Shown here: in pieces, positions 22,091 to 30,949 of the stretch | Numbering within the stretch: position 1 is the stretch's first letter | Layout of the letters: each line of letters begins with the position of its first letter | DNA from: CAZFHZ01 sp964519015 | GTDB lineage: Bacteria; Blakebacterota; Blakebacteria; Blakebacterales; CAYUVJ01 | DNA length: 32,528 nt | Direction of reading: 5' to 3' | Assembly (NCBI GenBank): GCA_964519015.1 | Contig: CAZFHZ010000032.1 | Coordinates: 1-32,528 of the forward strand | Program-made: the position numbers and the translations under genes | The notes under the pieces: model-generated | Databases searched by the model: none | Told to the model about the DNA's origin: nothing | Seen by the model: only the letters and a program-made list of their open reading frames with translations

Positions 22091-24424
22091 ATGGAAGCGA
22101 AACGACGCTGGTGGGCACCCATCCTGCTCCCCCTGTTCCTGATGACGGCCGGACCGGGCCGGGCGCTCGCCCAGCCGGCGGTCCCTCGCGACCACTACCT
22201 GGCCTACGTGCGGGCCGCGGCCGACCGGACCTGGGAGGGGAGGGAAGCGCTCATCGCCCGCTGGCGCGAGACCTTCGATCCCGATAGCCCCTTCGGGTAC
22301 CGTCCTCCCGGCAGCCTGCTGGAGACCGCCCTCATCTACTCCTGGCTCTATGAGCAGGAAGGGGTCACCCGGTACGCCGATCGGGCCAAGCAGATCCTGC
22401 TCGAATACGGCGACTGGCGCGCCCAATACCCCGCCCGGGCAGCCGCCCAGCGTCCCGACTACGCCGACGGGGTACCGGCCCTGCCCGACTTCTTCACCGT
22501 CATGCGCTACATCCGCGCCTACGATTGTCTGCACCGCAAGGGCCGGCTCGCCCCAGCCGAGGTCACCGCGATCGAGGGGAACATCGCCCACTCCATGGAG
22601 TACCTGCTGCGCAGCGCGGAATGGGGGACGATGAACCGCACCGTCCTGCGGGCCGAATCACTAGCCTGGGCGGTGCGGGCCATGCCCGGGCATGCCCGCA
22701 CGCCGGTCTGGGAGATGCAGCGACGGGCGCTGGGGGACGACAACTGGGGGAACTGGGAGATCGAGGACGCCACCATCTACCATGGTGTGTGGCTCTATGC
22801 CCTGATGGGTTACGCCGACGCGCTGGGAAGCCTCGACGAGCTCTTCCGCACCCCCGAGGTCTACTACTACGCGAACTACTTCCTCAACCTGATGTGCCCG
22901 GCCGGCTTCATCCCCGACTTCGGGGACGCCCAGTGGACCTCGAACTGGCAGCATTACATGGTCTTCTTCGAGGCCGCCGCCGCCCGCTACCACGACGGGC
23001 GTTACAAGTGGGCGGCGCAGAGACTGGCTGAACGGTTCATCGACTTCGACCAGCCGGCCGGCATCGGTCTGGCCTGCTTCCTGCTCGACTGCTACCGCTG
23101 GGGGAGTGACGAGGTGACCGCGACCCTCCCGACCTCCGGGTCGGCCGAGGTGATGGAGGACGTCCAGGGGAAGAAGATCGTCTTCCGGGATGGCTGGGGC
23201 CCGCGCGACGATTATCTGCTGCTGACTTACCGCGACGAGGGGGACGGCGGGCTCAACTTCCGCGACTACCTGCGCGACACCATCCCGGTGGAAGAGGAGA
23301 AGATGACCCATGGGCACGCCGACGAGAACAGCATCCCCCTGCTGATGTCGGGGGGGTCCGTGCTGCTGCACGACGGCGGTTACCGTGACTACATGCCGTC
23401 GGGTCCCTGGGGCGCCTACCGCCAGGATTACTTCCACAACCGCCTGGTGGTCCGCCCCGAGAAGATCTTCCTGGGCCAGCAGGCCGGGGAGTGGCGCTAC
23501 AGCCACCGTGAGGAGGTGCCGGGGCAGTCGATCCTGGAGTTCGTCCGTGATGCCGGTTCCTACCGGCCGGTGCGCACCCGCAAGTGGGATTTCCTCTCCC
23601 TCCCCGACTTCGACTACAGCCGCACCCGGCTGATCGACGACGGCTGGGGCTACGACTGGGACCGGGTGGTGGTCTTCGTGAAGGACCCGGGCCTCTACGT
23701 GGTCTTCGACATCTTCAAGGCGCGGACCGAGGAGTACTTCACCCTGGCCGACCTCTGGCACACCCGCCGGGTGCTCGACTCAGGCGAGGGGTGGTACGAC
23801 ACCGTCTACGACCGGATCCAGAACGCCGAGCTCCCCCAGGACCGGCATCTGCTCATCCTCTTCCCGCAGCGGCTCTTCCGGGTCTTCGGGACCGAGCCGG
23901 AGCAGCGCCACTACCAGGAGGAGACCCTCATCCACCAGACCACCGCCCATCATTTCGAGCTGGGGGAGACCGAAGGGATGGTGACCGTGCTAATCCCGCA
24001 CGAGGCCGCCGAGGACCCGCGTGAGTGGGTCGGTCGGGTTCACCTGGTGGAGCCGCTTCCGGAGCGGGCCGCCCTGGCGGTGGCCATCGAGTACGACGGC
24101 CGCACCATCCTGGTGGGGGCCCGGCAGGACCTGCGCATGGATATGGTGCGTGACTGGCGCCGGCCCCGCTATACGTATGAAGCCGGACGGGTCCGCTATG
24201 GGGAGATCGAGACCAACGGCGACCTGCTCTTCGCGGTCGCGCAGGAGGACCGGCTGAGTTACACGATCACCAACCTGACCCGCGCCACCTGGGGGGATCA
24301 GGTGCTCTACGACGGCCAATCCTCCTACTTCGGATTGGCTTTCGACGCCAGCCCGGAGACCTCCGGGGTGGGGAAGATGCGCTACTGGCGCGGCACCGCC
24401 GTCCGGGGAGGGCGCCTCCCCTGA
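22091..24424 (+). CDS. Exported heparinase II/III-like polysaccharide lyase
   Basis: A 777-residue secreted protein. Signal peptide residues 1-27 (WWAPILLPLFLMTAG ... ALAQP). The N-terminal about 370 residues are helical (alpha/alpha toroid type: LETALIYSWLYEQEGV, YHGVWLYALMGYADALG, YYYANYFLNLMCPAGFIPDFGD). The central block KMTHGHADENSIPLLMSGG then VLLHDGGYRDY (His407, His409, Asp411) matches the G-H-x-D-x-x-S motif and following beta-sandwich of heparinase II/III family lyases. The remainder is beta-rich. Such enzymes cleave uronic-acid polysaccharides by beta-elimination; the substrate here is unknown and the N-terminal domain looks divergent. ATG 22091 has AAGGAG eight bases upstream and lies 25 bp after the symporter. 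Confidence 0.82.
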   Translation: MEAKRRWWAPILLPLFLMTAGPGRALAQPAVPRDHYLAYVRAAADRTWEGREALIARWRETFDPDSPFGYRPPGSLLETALIYSWLYEQEGVTRYADRAKQILLEYGDWRAQYPARAAAQRPDYADGVPALPDFFTVMRYIRAYDCLHRKGRLAPAEVTAIEGNIAHSMEYLLRSAEWGTMNRTVLRAESLAWAVRAMPGHARTPVWEMQRRALGDDNWGNWEIEDATIYHGVWLYALMGYADALGSLDELFRTPEVYYYANYFLNLMCPAGFIPDFGDAQWTSNWQHYMVFFEAAAARYHDGRYKWAAQRLAERFIDFDQPAGIGLACFLLDCYRWGSDEVTATLPTSGSAEVMEDVQGKKIVFRDGWGPRDDYLLLTYRDEGDGGLNFRDYLRDTIPVEEEKMTHGHADENSIPLLMSGGSVLLHDGGYRDYMPSGPWGAYRQDYFHNRLVVRPEKIFLGQQAGEWRYSHREEVPGQSILEFVRDAGSYRPVRTRKWDFLSLPDFDYSRTRLIDDGWGYDWDRVVVFVKDPGLYVVFDIFKARTEEYFTLADLWHTRRVLDSGEGWYDTVYDRIQNAELPQDRHLLILFPQRLFRVFGTEPEQRHYQEETLIHQTTAHHFELGETEGMVTVLIPHEAAEDPREWVGRVHLVEPLPERAALAVAIEYDGRTILVGARQDLRMDMVRDWRRPRYTYEAGRVRYGEIETNGDLLFAVAQEDRLSYTITNLTRATWGDQVLYDGQSSYFGLAFDASPETSGVGKMRYWRGTAVRGGRLP

Positions 24425-24448
24425 CGGGGCGACCGGGCGGGAGCCGGC

Positions 24449-26881
24449 TCACTCCCGGCGGAGGGCCACGGCCGGATCCACCCGGCTTGCCTGCCAGGCC
24501 GGCAGGACCGAGGCGGTCAGCCCGACCAACAGCAGGAGCAACGGTACGGCGGCGAAGGTGACCGGATCGATCGGGCTCACGCCGTAGAGCAGGCCCCGGA
24601 TCGAGCGAGCACCGAGTGCCGCCCCAGCCAGGCCGAGCGGCAGCCCGATGGCTACCAGGATGAGACCTTCCCGCAGGTTCGAGCCCAGGATGTCGCTCCG
24701 CCGGGCCCCCAGGGCCATGCGGATCCCGGTCTCGTGGGTCCGCTGCCGGGCGATGAAGGCGATCAGGCTGTAGACCCCCACGGTGGCCAGCAGCAGGGCG
24801 ATCGTTGCCAGCAGGCCCATCAGCACCAAGGTGAAACGAGTGGCCCCCATGGCCCCCTCGACCGCCTCCCCCATGGTCAGGACGGTGTGGACGGGCCGTC
24901 CGGTGCCGACTTCCTCCAGCGCCGTACGGACGGCGGGCAGGAGGGAGGCCGGGTCGGTGTCGGTCCGCAGGGTGAAGGTCAGGTTGGGCCCGGGGCCGAG
25001 CCGCCAGGGGAGATAAATCTGTGGGCGCACCACGCGCCGCACATCGATGATCCGGCTATGCCGGACCACCCCGATCACCTCCACCTCAGGATCCTCCAGC
25101 ACCGTCCCCAGGCCGATCCTCAGCCGCTGGCCGACCGCATCTCCATCCGGCCAGGCCTGCCGAGCGAGCGTCTCGTCGATGATCGCGACCGCCTGGACCG
25201 TCTCGTTGTCGCGGTCCTCGAACGTGCGCCCGGAGAGGAGGGGCACCTGCATGGTCTCGAAGTAGCCGGGGAGGACCATCCGATAATCGGCTGAGACACC
25301 GTTCCAATCGGTCTGGAGCATCTCTCCCCAGGAGTAGGAGGCCATCATGTTCTGGTTGCCCAGCGGCAGGAGGGATATGGCTCCGACCGAGCGGACCCCG
25401 GGGAGCGAACCCAGACGACTGCTCGCCCGGTGGTAGACCTCCCAGGCCTGTTGCGGGGTGTTGTACCGCTGGTAATCGAGCGGCACCTGGAAGGTGAGGA
25501 CCGAACGCGGCTGATAGCCCAGGTCCACGTTCTGGAGCCCGATGAAAGTCCGGATGAGCAGTCCCGCTCCGATGAGCAGGACCAGGGAGAAGGCTACTTC
25601 GGTGACGACCAGAATCCGACGGGGGCCGTTGCGCAACCGGCCCGCCCCGCTCCCCCGGTCGCGGAGCACACCCGCGCTCTCGACCCGTGAAGCCTGAAGC
25701 GCCGGGAGGATGCCGAAGATGAGGCTGCAGACCAGTGCGGTGAGGAAGGTGAACAACAGGACGCCACTGTTGAGACCGATCTCATCCACCCGCGGCAGGT
25801 TCCCCGGCTGGAGAGCCAGCAGGACCCTCAGTCCGACCGCACCCAGCAGCAGGCCGATCAGTCCGGCCGCCAGCGCCAGAGTCAGGCTCTCCGCCAGGAC
25901 TTGGCGGATGATCCCGCTCCGACCCGCTCCCAGCGAGGCGCGCACGGCGAATTCCCGCTCCCGCCCCGCGTTGCGGGCCAGCAGCAGGCTGGCGGCGTTC
26001 GTGCAGGCGATCAGCAGCACCAGCCCGACCGCACCCAGCAGGGCCAGGATCGGCAGGCGGACGTTCTGCACCAGGTCGGAGTGCAGCGGGTGGACGTAGT
26101 ACGCGATCCCGGCGGTCTCATACGTGTCCGGGTACTCTTCCACGATCCGCCGACCGACCGCCTGGATGTCCGCCTCCGCCTGCTCCAGGGTGACGCCGGG
26201 CTTGAGTCGCCCGATCGCCCGGTAGGCCCAGAATCCCCGGTCCTCGCGCGGCAGCGGCAGGGGGTACCAGAGGTCCACGTCGGGGGAGAGGCTCGTGCCC
26301 GGACCGAGCAGCAGGCGGAAGCGCTCCGGCATCACTCCCACGACGGTCAGCGGGAAGCCGTCCACCTCCAGGGTGCGACCGATGACGGTGGGATCACCTG
26401 CGTAGCGCCGGCGCCACAGCCCCTGGCTCAGGACGACCGCCGTGGGTCGCCCGGGAGCCTCCTCTTCGGGGGTGAACAACCGTCCCAGGGCGGGTTCGAT
26501 CCCCAGCAGGGGGAAGAGATCGGCGGTCACCCCGGCCGCCAGGACCGCTTCCATGGCGCCCGCCTCGGTGATGCTGGCCGTCCGCTCCCGGGTGACCGCC
26601 CCCAGGCCTTCCAGCACCTGGCTCTGCTCCCGGAAGTCGAGCACCTCGGCCCGGGCGATCCCGGGATGCTGGACCAGCCCGCTCAGATCGACCCGCAGCA
26701 GGACCAGACGCGAGGGGTCTTCGTAGGGGAGGGGACGCAGCAACACCGAGTCGACGACACTGAAGATGGCGGTGTTGGGCCCGATACCAAGGGCCAGCGT
26801 GAGCACGACGGCGGCACTGAAGGCGGGCCGGCGGGTGAGGATCCGGAGGGCGTGACCCAGATCACGGAAGAGACCGCGCAC
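24449..26881 (-). CDS. ADOP-type MacB/FtsX-like permease, no prefix domain
   Basis: An 810-residue inner-membrane permease of the same duplicated orphan type as the one at 9296, but starting directly with the first MacB unit (DLGHALRILTRRPAFSAAVVLTLALGIGPNTAIFSVVDSVLLRPLPY). FtsX blocks occur near 285-400 (LLALLGAVGLVLLIACTN, REFAVRASLGAG) and 690-805 (LLATVGVYSLIAFIARQRTHETGIRMALGA). I start at GTG 26881 because GGAAGGAG lies five bases upstream and the open frame beyond it is Arg/Pro-rich noise. There is no ATPase nor PadR gene beside it. It follows a PAS sensor gene by 95 bp on the same strand, which suggests a possible signal link. The 24-bp gap to the convergent lyase contains nothing notable. 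Confidence 0.92.
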   Translation of the reverse strand: MRGLFRDLGHALRILTRRPAFSAAVVLTLALGIGPNTAIFSVVDSVLLRPLPYEDPSRLVLLRVDLSGLVQHPGIARAEVLDFREQSQVLEGLGAVTRERTASITEAGAMEAVLAAGVTADLFPLLGIEPALGRLFTPEEEAPGRPTAVVLSQGLWRRRYAGDPTVIGRTLEVDGFPLTVVGVMPERFRLLLGPGTSLSPDVDLWYPLPLPREDRGFWAYRAIGRLKPGVTLEQAEADIQAVGRRIVEEYPDTYETAGIAYYVHPLHSDLVQNVRLPILALLGAVGLVLLIACTNAASLLLARNAGREREFAVRASLGAGRSGIIRQVLAESLTLALAAGLIGLLLGAVGLRVLLALQPGNLPRVDEIGLNSGVLLFTFLTALVCSLIFGILPALQASRVESAGVLRDRGSGAGRLRNGPRRILVVTEVAFSLVLLIGAGLLIRTFIGLQNVDLGYQPRSVLTFQVPLDYQRYNTPQQAWEVYHRASSRLGSLPGVRSVGAISLLPLGNQNMMASYSWGEMLQTDWNGVSADYRMVLPGYFETMQVPLLSGRTFEDRDNETVQAVAIIDETLARQAWPDGDAVGQRLRIGLGTVLEDPEVEVIGVVRHSRIIDVRRVVRPQIYLPWRLGPGPNLTFTLRTDTDPASLLPAVRTALEEVGTGRPVHTVLTMGEAVEGAMGATRFTLVLMGLLATIALLLATVGVYSLIAFIARQRTHETGIRMALGARRSDILGSNLREGLILVAIGLPLGLAGAALGARSIRGLLYGVSPIDPVTFAAVPLLLLLVGLTASVLPAWQASRVDPAVALRRE

Positions 26882-26976
26882 GAGGACTCCTTCCGACCGG
26901 AGGTGGGACCGGGCAGACGATGATGTCTGTAAGCGGATACGGATTCTCGAGGGGGTTGGTTCCGGCCGGGGTGGGC

Positions 26977-28239
26977 TCAGTCTTGGCGGCCGATGCGATA
27001 TTCGGGGTAGATCTCCCGGGCGCACTCGGGGCAGATGCCGTGGCTGAACTCGATCGCGGCGTGTTCCTGCATGTAGTGCTCGATCCGCTCCCACTCGCCG
27101 CCCTCACTGCGGATCCGGTGACAGCGGCTGCAGATAGGGAGCAGCCCCTCGAGCAGGCGGACCTGGTCGAGCGCCTGCCGCAGTTCGGTGATCAACCGCT
27201 CACGCTCGGTCTCGGCGGCCTTCCGGAGGGTGATGTCTCTGAGCACGACCAGCCGCCCGCCCACCCGGCCGGGGACGGTGTAGAAGGGGGAGATGTCCGC
27301 CTCGAAGGTGCGCGGGCCCTCCGAGGCCGGCAGCTCGAACTCATGGCTCGGCCCGCCCCGTCCGGATCCCTCCTCGAGCAGTCCGCTGATCCGCGCGCAC
27401 ACCTCGCTGCAGAGCCGGCCGATGGGGACCTTACCGGAATGCCCCAGGATCGACATCGCCGCCGGATTGGCGTCCACGATGCGGTCGTTCAGATCGAGCA
27501 CGATCAGACCCTCCAGCATCCCGTCGATAAGCGCGCCCCGGGCCACCGGCAGCAGAGCGAAGAGCCCGAAGCGCAGGATGGCCGCGGCCAGGAGCAGGCC
27601 GGTCAGAGTGAAGGCGAACGGGGTCCAGTCGAGACCGGGGAAGGGGTTCGATGGGGAGAGGTAGAGCAGGTTGCCGACCCAGGGAGCGAGGGTGGCCAGC
27701 AACAGCAGGAGCGACTGGGTGCGGAAGAGACGCCGGTTCTGAAAGGCGGAGCGGAGCAGGAGCACGGTGCCGGAGGCGACCACGATGTAGGCGCCCGCCA
27801 CCCACCACCAGAACCAGGGCCCCCGGTCGTAGCGCAGGAACATGAGGGTGGGATCGAGATAGAGGCCGCGCCAGTGGAGATGATGCCATCCGTTCGTCCA
27901 GACCAGCAGCAGGGTCACGCCGGTCACCGCCCAGGCGAAGACGCGCATATATGAGGCCGCGCGTGACCGCCAGCCGGCGTAGGCAGAAGTGAAGGCCAGG
28001 AAGAGGGGAGGGGTGGTGGCGATCCCGAAGTACTCGAGCCGCATCCAGGTCGCCTTGCCGGCTACCCCGATGGCAGCGACCTCGAAGGCGCTCATGCCCG
28101 CGTAAACTGCCACCGACAACATGAGCAGGGTCAGTTCCCAGGCCCCGCTCACACCTCGGTTGTAGGCGGCGATCACCGCTACGCCGACGGCGATGAACGC
28201 GGCCGCCAGGTAGGCGAGCGAGATGAGATTGAAGGACAT
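26977..28239 (-). CDS. 7TM-PAS sensor with C-terminal zinc ribbon, no kinase
   Basis: A 420-residue membrane sensor. Residues 1-230 have seven hydrophobic segments of the histidine-kinase 7TM type (ISLAYLAAAFIAVGVAVIAAY, WMRLEYFGIATTPPLFLAF, PFAFTLTGLLLAAAILRF). A PAS domain follows (about 240-345: DGMLEGLIVLDLNDRIVDANPAAMSILG ... VVLRDITLRKAAE), then a short coiled coil (ERERLITELRQALDQVRLLEG) and a C-terminal ribbon, LLPICSRCHRIR ... EFSHGICPECAREIYPEY, with Cys370, Cys373, Cys403 and Cys406. That tail is a known end module in PAS and response-regulator proteins, usually without enzymatic activity. No kinase, cyclase or other output domain is present, so the partner is unknown. ATG 28239 has AAGGAG seven bases upstream. 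Gene order suggests co-transcription with MOSC upstream and ADOP downstream. Confidence 0.85.
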   Translation of the reverse strand: MSFNLISLAYLAAAFIAVGVAVIAAYNRGVSGAWELTLLMLSVAVYAGMSAFEVAAIGVAGKATWMRLEYFGIATTPPLFLAFTSAYAGWRSRAASYMRVFAWAVTGVTLLLVWTNGWHHLHWRGLYLDPTLMFLRYDRGPWFWWWVAGAYIVVASGTVLLLRSAFQNRRLFRTQSLLLLLATLAPWVGNLLYLSPSNPFPGLDWTPFAFTLTGLLLAAAILRFGLFALLPVARGALIDGMLEGLIVLDLNDRIVDANPAAMSILGHSGKVPIGRLCSEVCARISGLLEEGSGRGGPSHEFELPASEGPRTFEADISPFYTVPGRVGGRLVVLRDITLRKAAETERERLITELRQALDQVRLLEGLLPICSRCHRIRSEGGEWERIEHYMQEHAAIEFSHGICPECAREIYPEYRIGRQD

Positions 28240-28352
28240 GCCGGGCTCCTTCGCCGTCGCCGGGCGGTCGTGGTGAGGTCCCAGCGTAGGACCGGCCCCG
28301 GCCGGGCGCAACCACTGCCACCGGCCCGGCTTGGGACTTGGGAACGGAGAGG

Positions 28353-28988
28353 CTACAGCCGGCGCTCGAGCGAACGACGCCATTCCGCGGAGAGGGACTC
28401 CTCGGCCAGCAGCAGGCGCACGGCTTCCAGGTCCACCCGGTCGCGGTACATGAGCCGGTTGGCTTCTGCGAGGGTGATGCCCTGCCGGCCCCGCTCCAGC
28501 AGCACGATCCGGTCGCCCGCCTCGACCTCTCCCGCCACTTCGCAACGGCCGTAGAACCCGGTGCGACCCGACAGAAGCATCCAGCGGGTCAGGCGCGGCT
28601 CACCGTGGACGGCCCCCGGTTTCTTACAGAGCGCCCTCGGCTGGGTCACCCGGATCCGGGCGGAGCCGACCCGGTAGAGATCCACGATGCAGACCATCGT
28701 TTCGCGTAACCCACGGGTGGTCATGTTCTCACCGAAGGCCGGAGGGATCAGGTAGGTCTTCAGTTTCCGTTTCCAGTAGGCGTAGTGCTCGAAGGGGTAG
28801 ATGCAGACCGCCTTGTCAGGACCCCCGTGCTGGGAGGTGTCCGCGACCGCATCGCCGGTCAGGCCGTTGGGCCCAAGCCGCACCGGACCCTCCACGATCA
28901 CCCGCCGGAAGCTGCTGGAGACGGTCTCCCCATGCAGCTCGAGCGGCTGCGGTGTCCCGACACTCAGGTGGAGGAGACGTACTTCCAT
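28353..28988 (-). CDS. MOSC domain protein (YiiM-like)
   Basis: A 211-residue MOSC domain protein, the sulfur-carrier module related to the C-terminus of molybdenum-cofactor sulfurases. Family hallmarks: VRLGPNGLTGDAVADTSQHGGPDKAVCIYPFEHYAYW, PAFGENMTTRGL, and RIRVTQPRALCKKPG with the conserved Cys proposed to carry sulfur. A C-terminal segment (GITLAEANRLMYRDR) matches the YiiM-type extension. YiiM-like proteins reduce N-hydroxylated compounds with molybdenum cofactor; whether this one does is unproven. ATG 28988 is the family start; its ribosome site is weak. The frame remains open far upstream over the opposite-strand glycosidase, which is a composition artefact. Confidence 0.9.
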   Translation of the reverse strand: MEVRLLHLSVGTPQPLELHGETVSSSFRRVIVEGPVRLGPNGLTGDAVADTSQHGGPDKAVCIYPFEHYAYWKRKLKTYLIPPAFGENMTTRGLRETMVCIVDLYRVGSARIRVTQPRALCKKPGAVHGEPRLTRWMLLSGRTGFYGRCEVAGEVEAGDRIVLLERGRQGITLAEANRLMYRDRVDLEAVRLLLAEESLSAEWRRSLERRL

Positions 28989-29219
28989 CTCGGTTGGGTC
29001 GCTAGATCCGGCTTGGTGGCGGTGGCTGGCGGAGCACCCGGAAGGTGCCCGCGAACCGTTGGAGTATGAGGAGCGTCGGCGGTCGGGGCAAGTGTCCTGT
29101 CGAGTCCCGGCCGCATGGCCGCTGTTTGCGGTGCCGCTTGCCGGGCGGTCCTGATTGTGGTTCCATGACCTCGCCCCTTGGGACGGGCGCGGGATCGGTC
29201 TTACCCGGGAGGGAGCGGT
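28989..29219. other. Divergent intergenic region, MOSC / glycosidase
   Basis: This 231-bp gap must hold promoters for both divergent genes. The best + strand match is TTGCCG (29138-29143) with TTCCAT 17 bp later, which is poor. No repeat, RNA gene or strong hairpin was seen. Confidence 0.3.
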
Positions 29220-30842
29220 ATGTCCGCTGGAACAGTCGGAGTGGGTGGGGATTGGGACTCCGGGGGCGTGCGGATCCGTTCCGGCCGGAGCGATCTCGAC
29301 AGCCTGGTCGACCGGGTGCGTGACTTCCTGGAGCATGACCGGATCGTGATGGACCTGGACGGCCAGCGGGTGAGGGGGTTCCGTACCCCCGATGCCCATT
29401 CGCTCTGGATCCGCGACCACAGCGACATGTTGCGGGCGGGGCGCTGGTTCGAACCGGACGCCGTCAGCGCCGCGGAGCATTTCGGCCAGACCCAGTCGGC
29501 CACCGGCCGGATCTTCGACTACGTGACTACCTTCCCGGAGAAACTCCCCTGCGAGCGGGAGAACTGGACGAAGTACGTCCGGGTGCCGGTGGAGGCGGAC
29601 GTCGAGTACCGCCTGGTTAAGGCCGCCTGGCTGGCCTGGCAGGCCACCGGCGACGACGCCTGGATCCGCCGGCTCCTCCCGGTCCTGGAGCGGGCGCTCC
29701 TCTACATCCAGGGGCATCCCTGGTACTGGGACCCGACCCACGGGCTGGTCAAGCGCGCCTACACCATCGACACCTGGGACTTCGCCTACACGGCCGGCCG
29801 CCACGACTGGCTCCACTTCCAGTGCGACGAGGGGACCTTCTGGGGCATCCTGCACGGCGATAACAGCGGTTACTTCGAGGCCTACACCCTCCTGGCACGG
29901 CTCTATGACCGGCTGGAAGATGCGCCGCGGGCGACCCGCTGGGCCCGCGAGGCGGCCGGGTTGCGGGAGCGGCTCAACCGGGTCTGCTGGAACGGTCGTT
30001 TCTACACCCATTTCGTCAAGCTCGTCCCGGTCACCATCCCCGGAGTGGATGAGTCCGAGCAGCTCAGTCTCTCCAATCCGATGGATATCAACCGGGGCGT
30101 GGCCGACCACGCCCAGGCGGTCGCCATCCTGAGGGAGTACCGGCGGCGTGGGAAGCAGAGCGGGGCCTTCGCCGAGTGGTTCTCGATCGATCCTCCCTTC
30201 CCCGACGGGATCTTCGGGGATGAGAAGCTGGTCGGAGGAGCTTATGTGAACGGCGGAATCATGCCGCTGGTGGGGGGGGAACTGGCCCGGGCCGCTTTCG
30301 AGCACGGTTTCGAGCGCTACGGAGTGGACATCCTCGAGCGTTACCAGGCGCTGATCGCGCCGCGGGGGGAGACCTTCCTCTGGTACTTCCCCGACGGCAC
30401 TCCGGCCAGTGTGGAGACGAGCACCAGTCCCGAAGCGCAACCCACCGACGGCTGGGGCTCCAGCGCCATGCTCTGGGCCCTGGTGGAGGGGCTGGCGGGA
30501 GTGGTGGACGAAGGGAAGGGGTTCGACCGGGTCCGCTTCGCTCCCCGCTGGCCCGCGGCCGAAGTGGAGGAGGCCGAGGTCCAGCTCTCCTACGCCGCTT
30601 CCGGGGCGCGCTTCGGCTACCACTATCGCCGGCACTCCGACCGGATCGAGATCGAACTGGCCGGCGGAATCCCGACCCGGGTCGCCGCCCACCTCCTTCT
30701 GCCGGAAGGGACCCGGGCCCGCTCCCTTGAGCGGGACGGCCGGGAGTTGGAGGCGCGCGCGAGCGGGGTGGAAGCGAGTCGCTACGCCGATGCCTGGTTC
30801 GAGTTCGAAGGGGGGTGCCGGCTGACGCTGCGGCTGGGCTGA
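29220..30842 (+). CDS. Six-hairpin glycosidase-like protein
   Basis: A 540-residue protein of the six-hairpin glycosidase superfamily (GH63/GH37/GH78-like helical toroid). Conserved-looking elements are SLWIRDHSDMLRAG (61-74), the Trp/Tyr-rich YIQGHPWYWDPTHGLVKRAYTIDTWDFAY, DEGTFWGILHGDNSGYFEAYTLLARLYDRLED, VNGGIMPLVGGELARAAFEHG and GWGSSAMLWALVEGLAGV, followed by a small beta-sandwich tail (VRFAPRWPAAEVEEAEVQLSYAASGARFGYHYRR). The catalytic acids cannot be assigned with confidence. There is no signal peptide, so it is probably cytoplasmic. ATG 29220 has GGGAGGGAG a few bases upstream; an in-frame GTG at 29178 is less likely. It appears monocistronic, divergent from MOSC and convergent with the cold-shock gene. 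Confidence 0.8.
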   Translation: MSAGTVGVGGDWDSGGVRIRSGRSDLDSLVDRVRDFLEHDRIVMDLDGQRVRGFRTPDAHSLWIRDHSDMLRAGRWFEPDAVSAAEHFGQTQSATGRIFDYVTTFPEKLPCERENWTKYVRVPVEADVEYRLVKAAWLAWQATGDDAWIRRLLPVLERALLYIQGHPWYWDPTHGLVKRAYTIDTWDFAYTAGRHDWLHFQCDEGTFWGILHGDNSGYFEAYTLLARLYDRLEDAPRATRWAREAAGLRERLNRVCWNGRFYTHFVKLVPVTIPGVDESEQLSLSNPMDINRGVADHAQAVAILREYRRRGKQSGAFAEWFSIDPPFPDGIFGDEKLVGGAYVNGGIMPLVGGELARAAFEHGFERYGVDILERYQALIAPRGETFLWYFPDGTPASVETSTSPEAQPTDGWGSSAMLWALVEGLAGVVDEGKGFDRVRFAPRWPAAEVEEAEVQLSYAASGARFGYHYRRHSDRIEIELAGGIPTRVAAHLLLPEGTRARSLERDGRELEARASGVEASRYADAWFEFEGGCRLTLRLG

Positions 30843-30893
30843 GCCGGCACCGAGACAACCCTGCCGGCGGAAACCGGTGGGGGGGAAAGAGAA

Positions 30894-30921
30894 GCCCCCG
30901 TCAGCGGCCGCTGACGGGGGC
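30894..30921 (-). terminator. 28-nt perfect palindrome between convergent genes
   Basis: GCCCCCGTCAGCGG and its exact reverse complement lie back to back, a 14-bp perfect inverted repeat with no spacer. On the minus strand it is followed by TTCTCTTT, giving an intrinsic terminator for the cold-shock gene, 29 bp after its stop. On the plus strand, 52 bp after the glycosidase stop, no T-run follows, but it could still act as a barrier or 3'-end stabiliser. Confidence 0.75.
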
Positions 30922-30949
30922 GTGTGGTCGCAACGACCGAAGCCTGGGG

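Noticed and set aside
29440..29460. GGTTCGAACC, resembling a tRNA T-loop
   Set aside because: It lies inside the coding sequence of the glycosidase and has no acceptor, D or anticodon arms around it.
28989..30692. N-terminal extension of the MOSC frame across the opposite-strand glycosidase
   Set aside because: The extension has no domain and runs antisense to a well-supported gene; MOSC proteins of this type start at the ATG at 28988.
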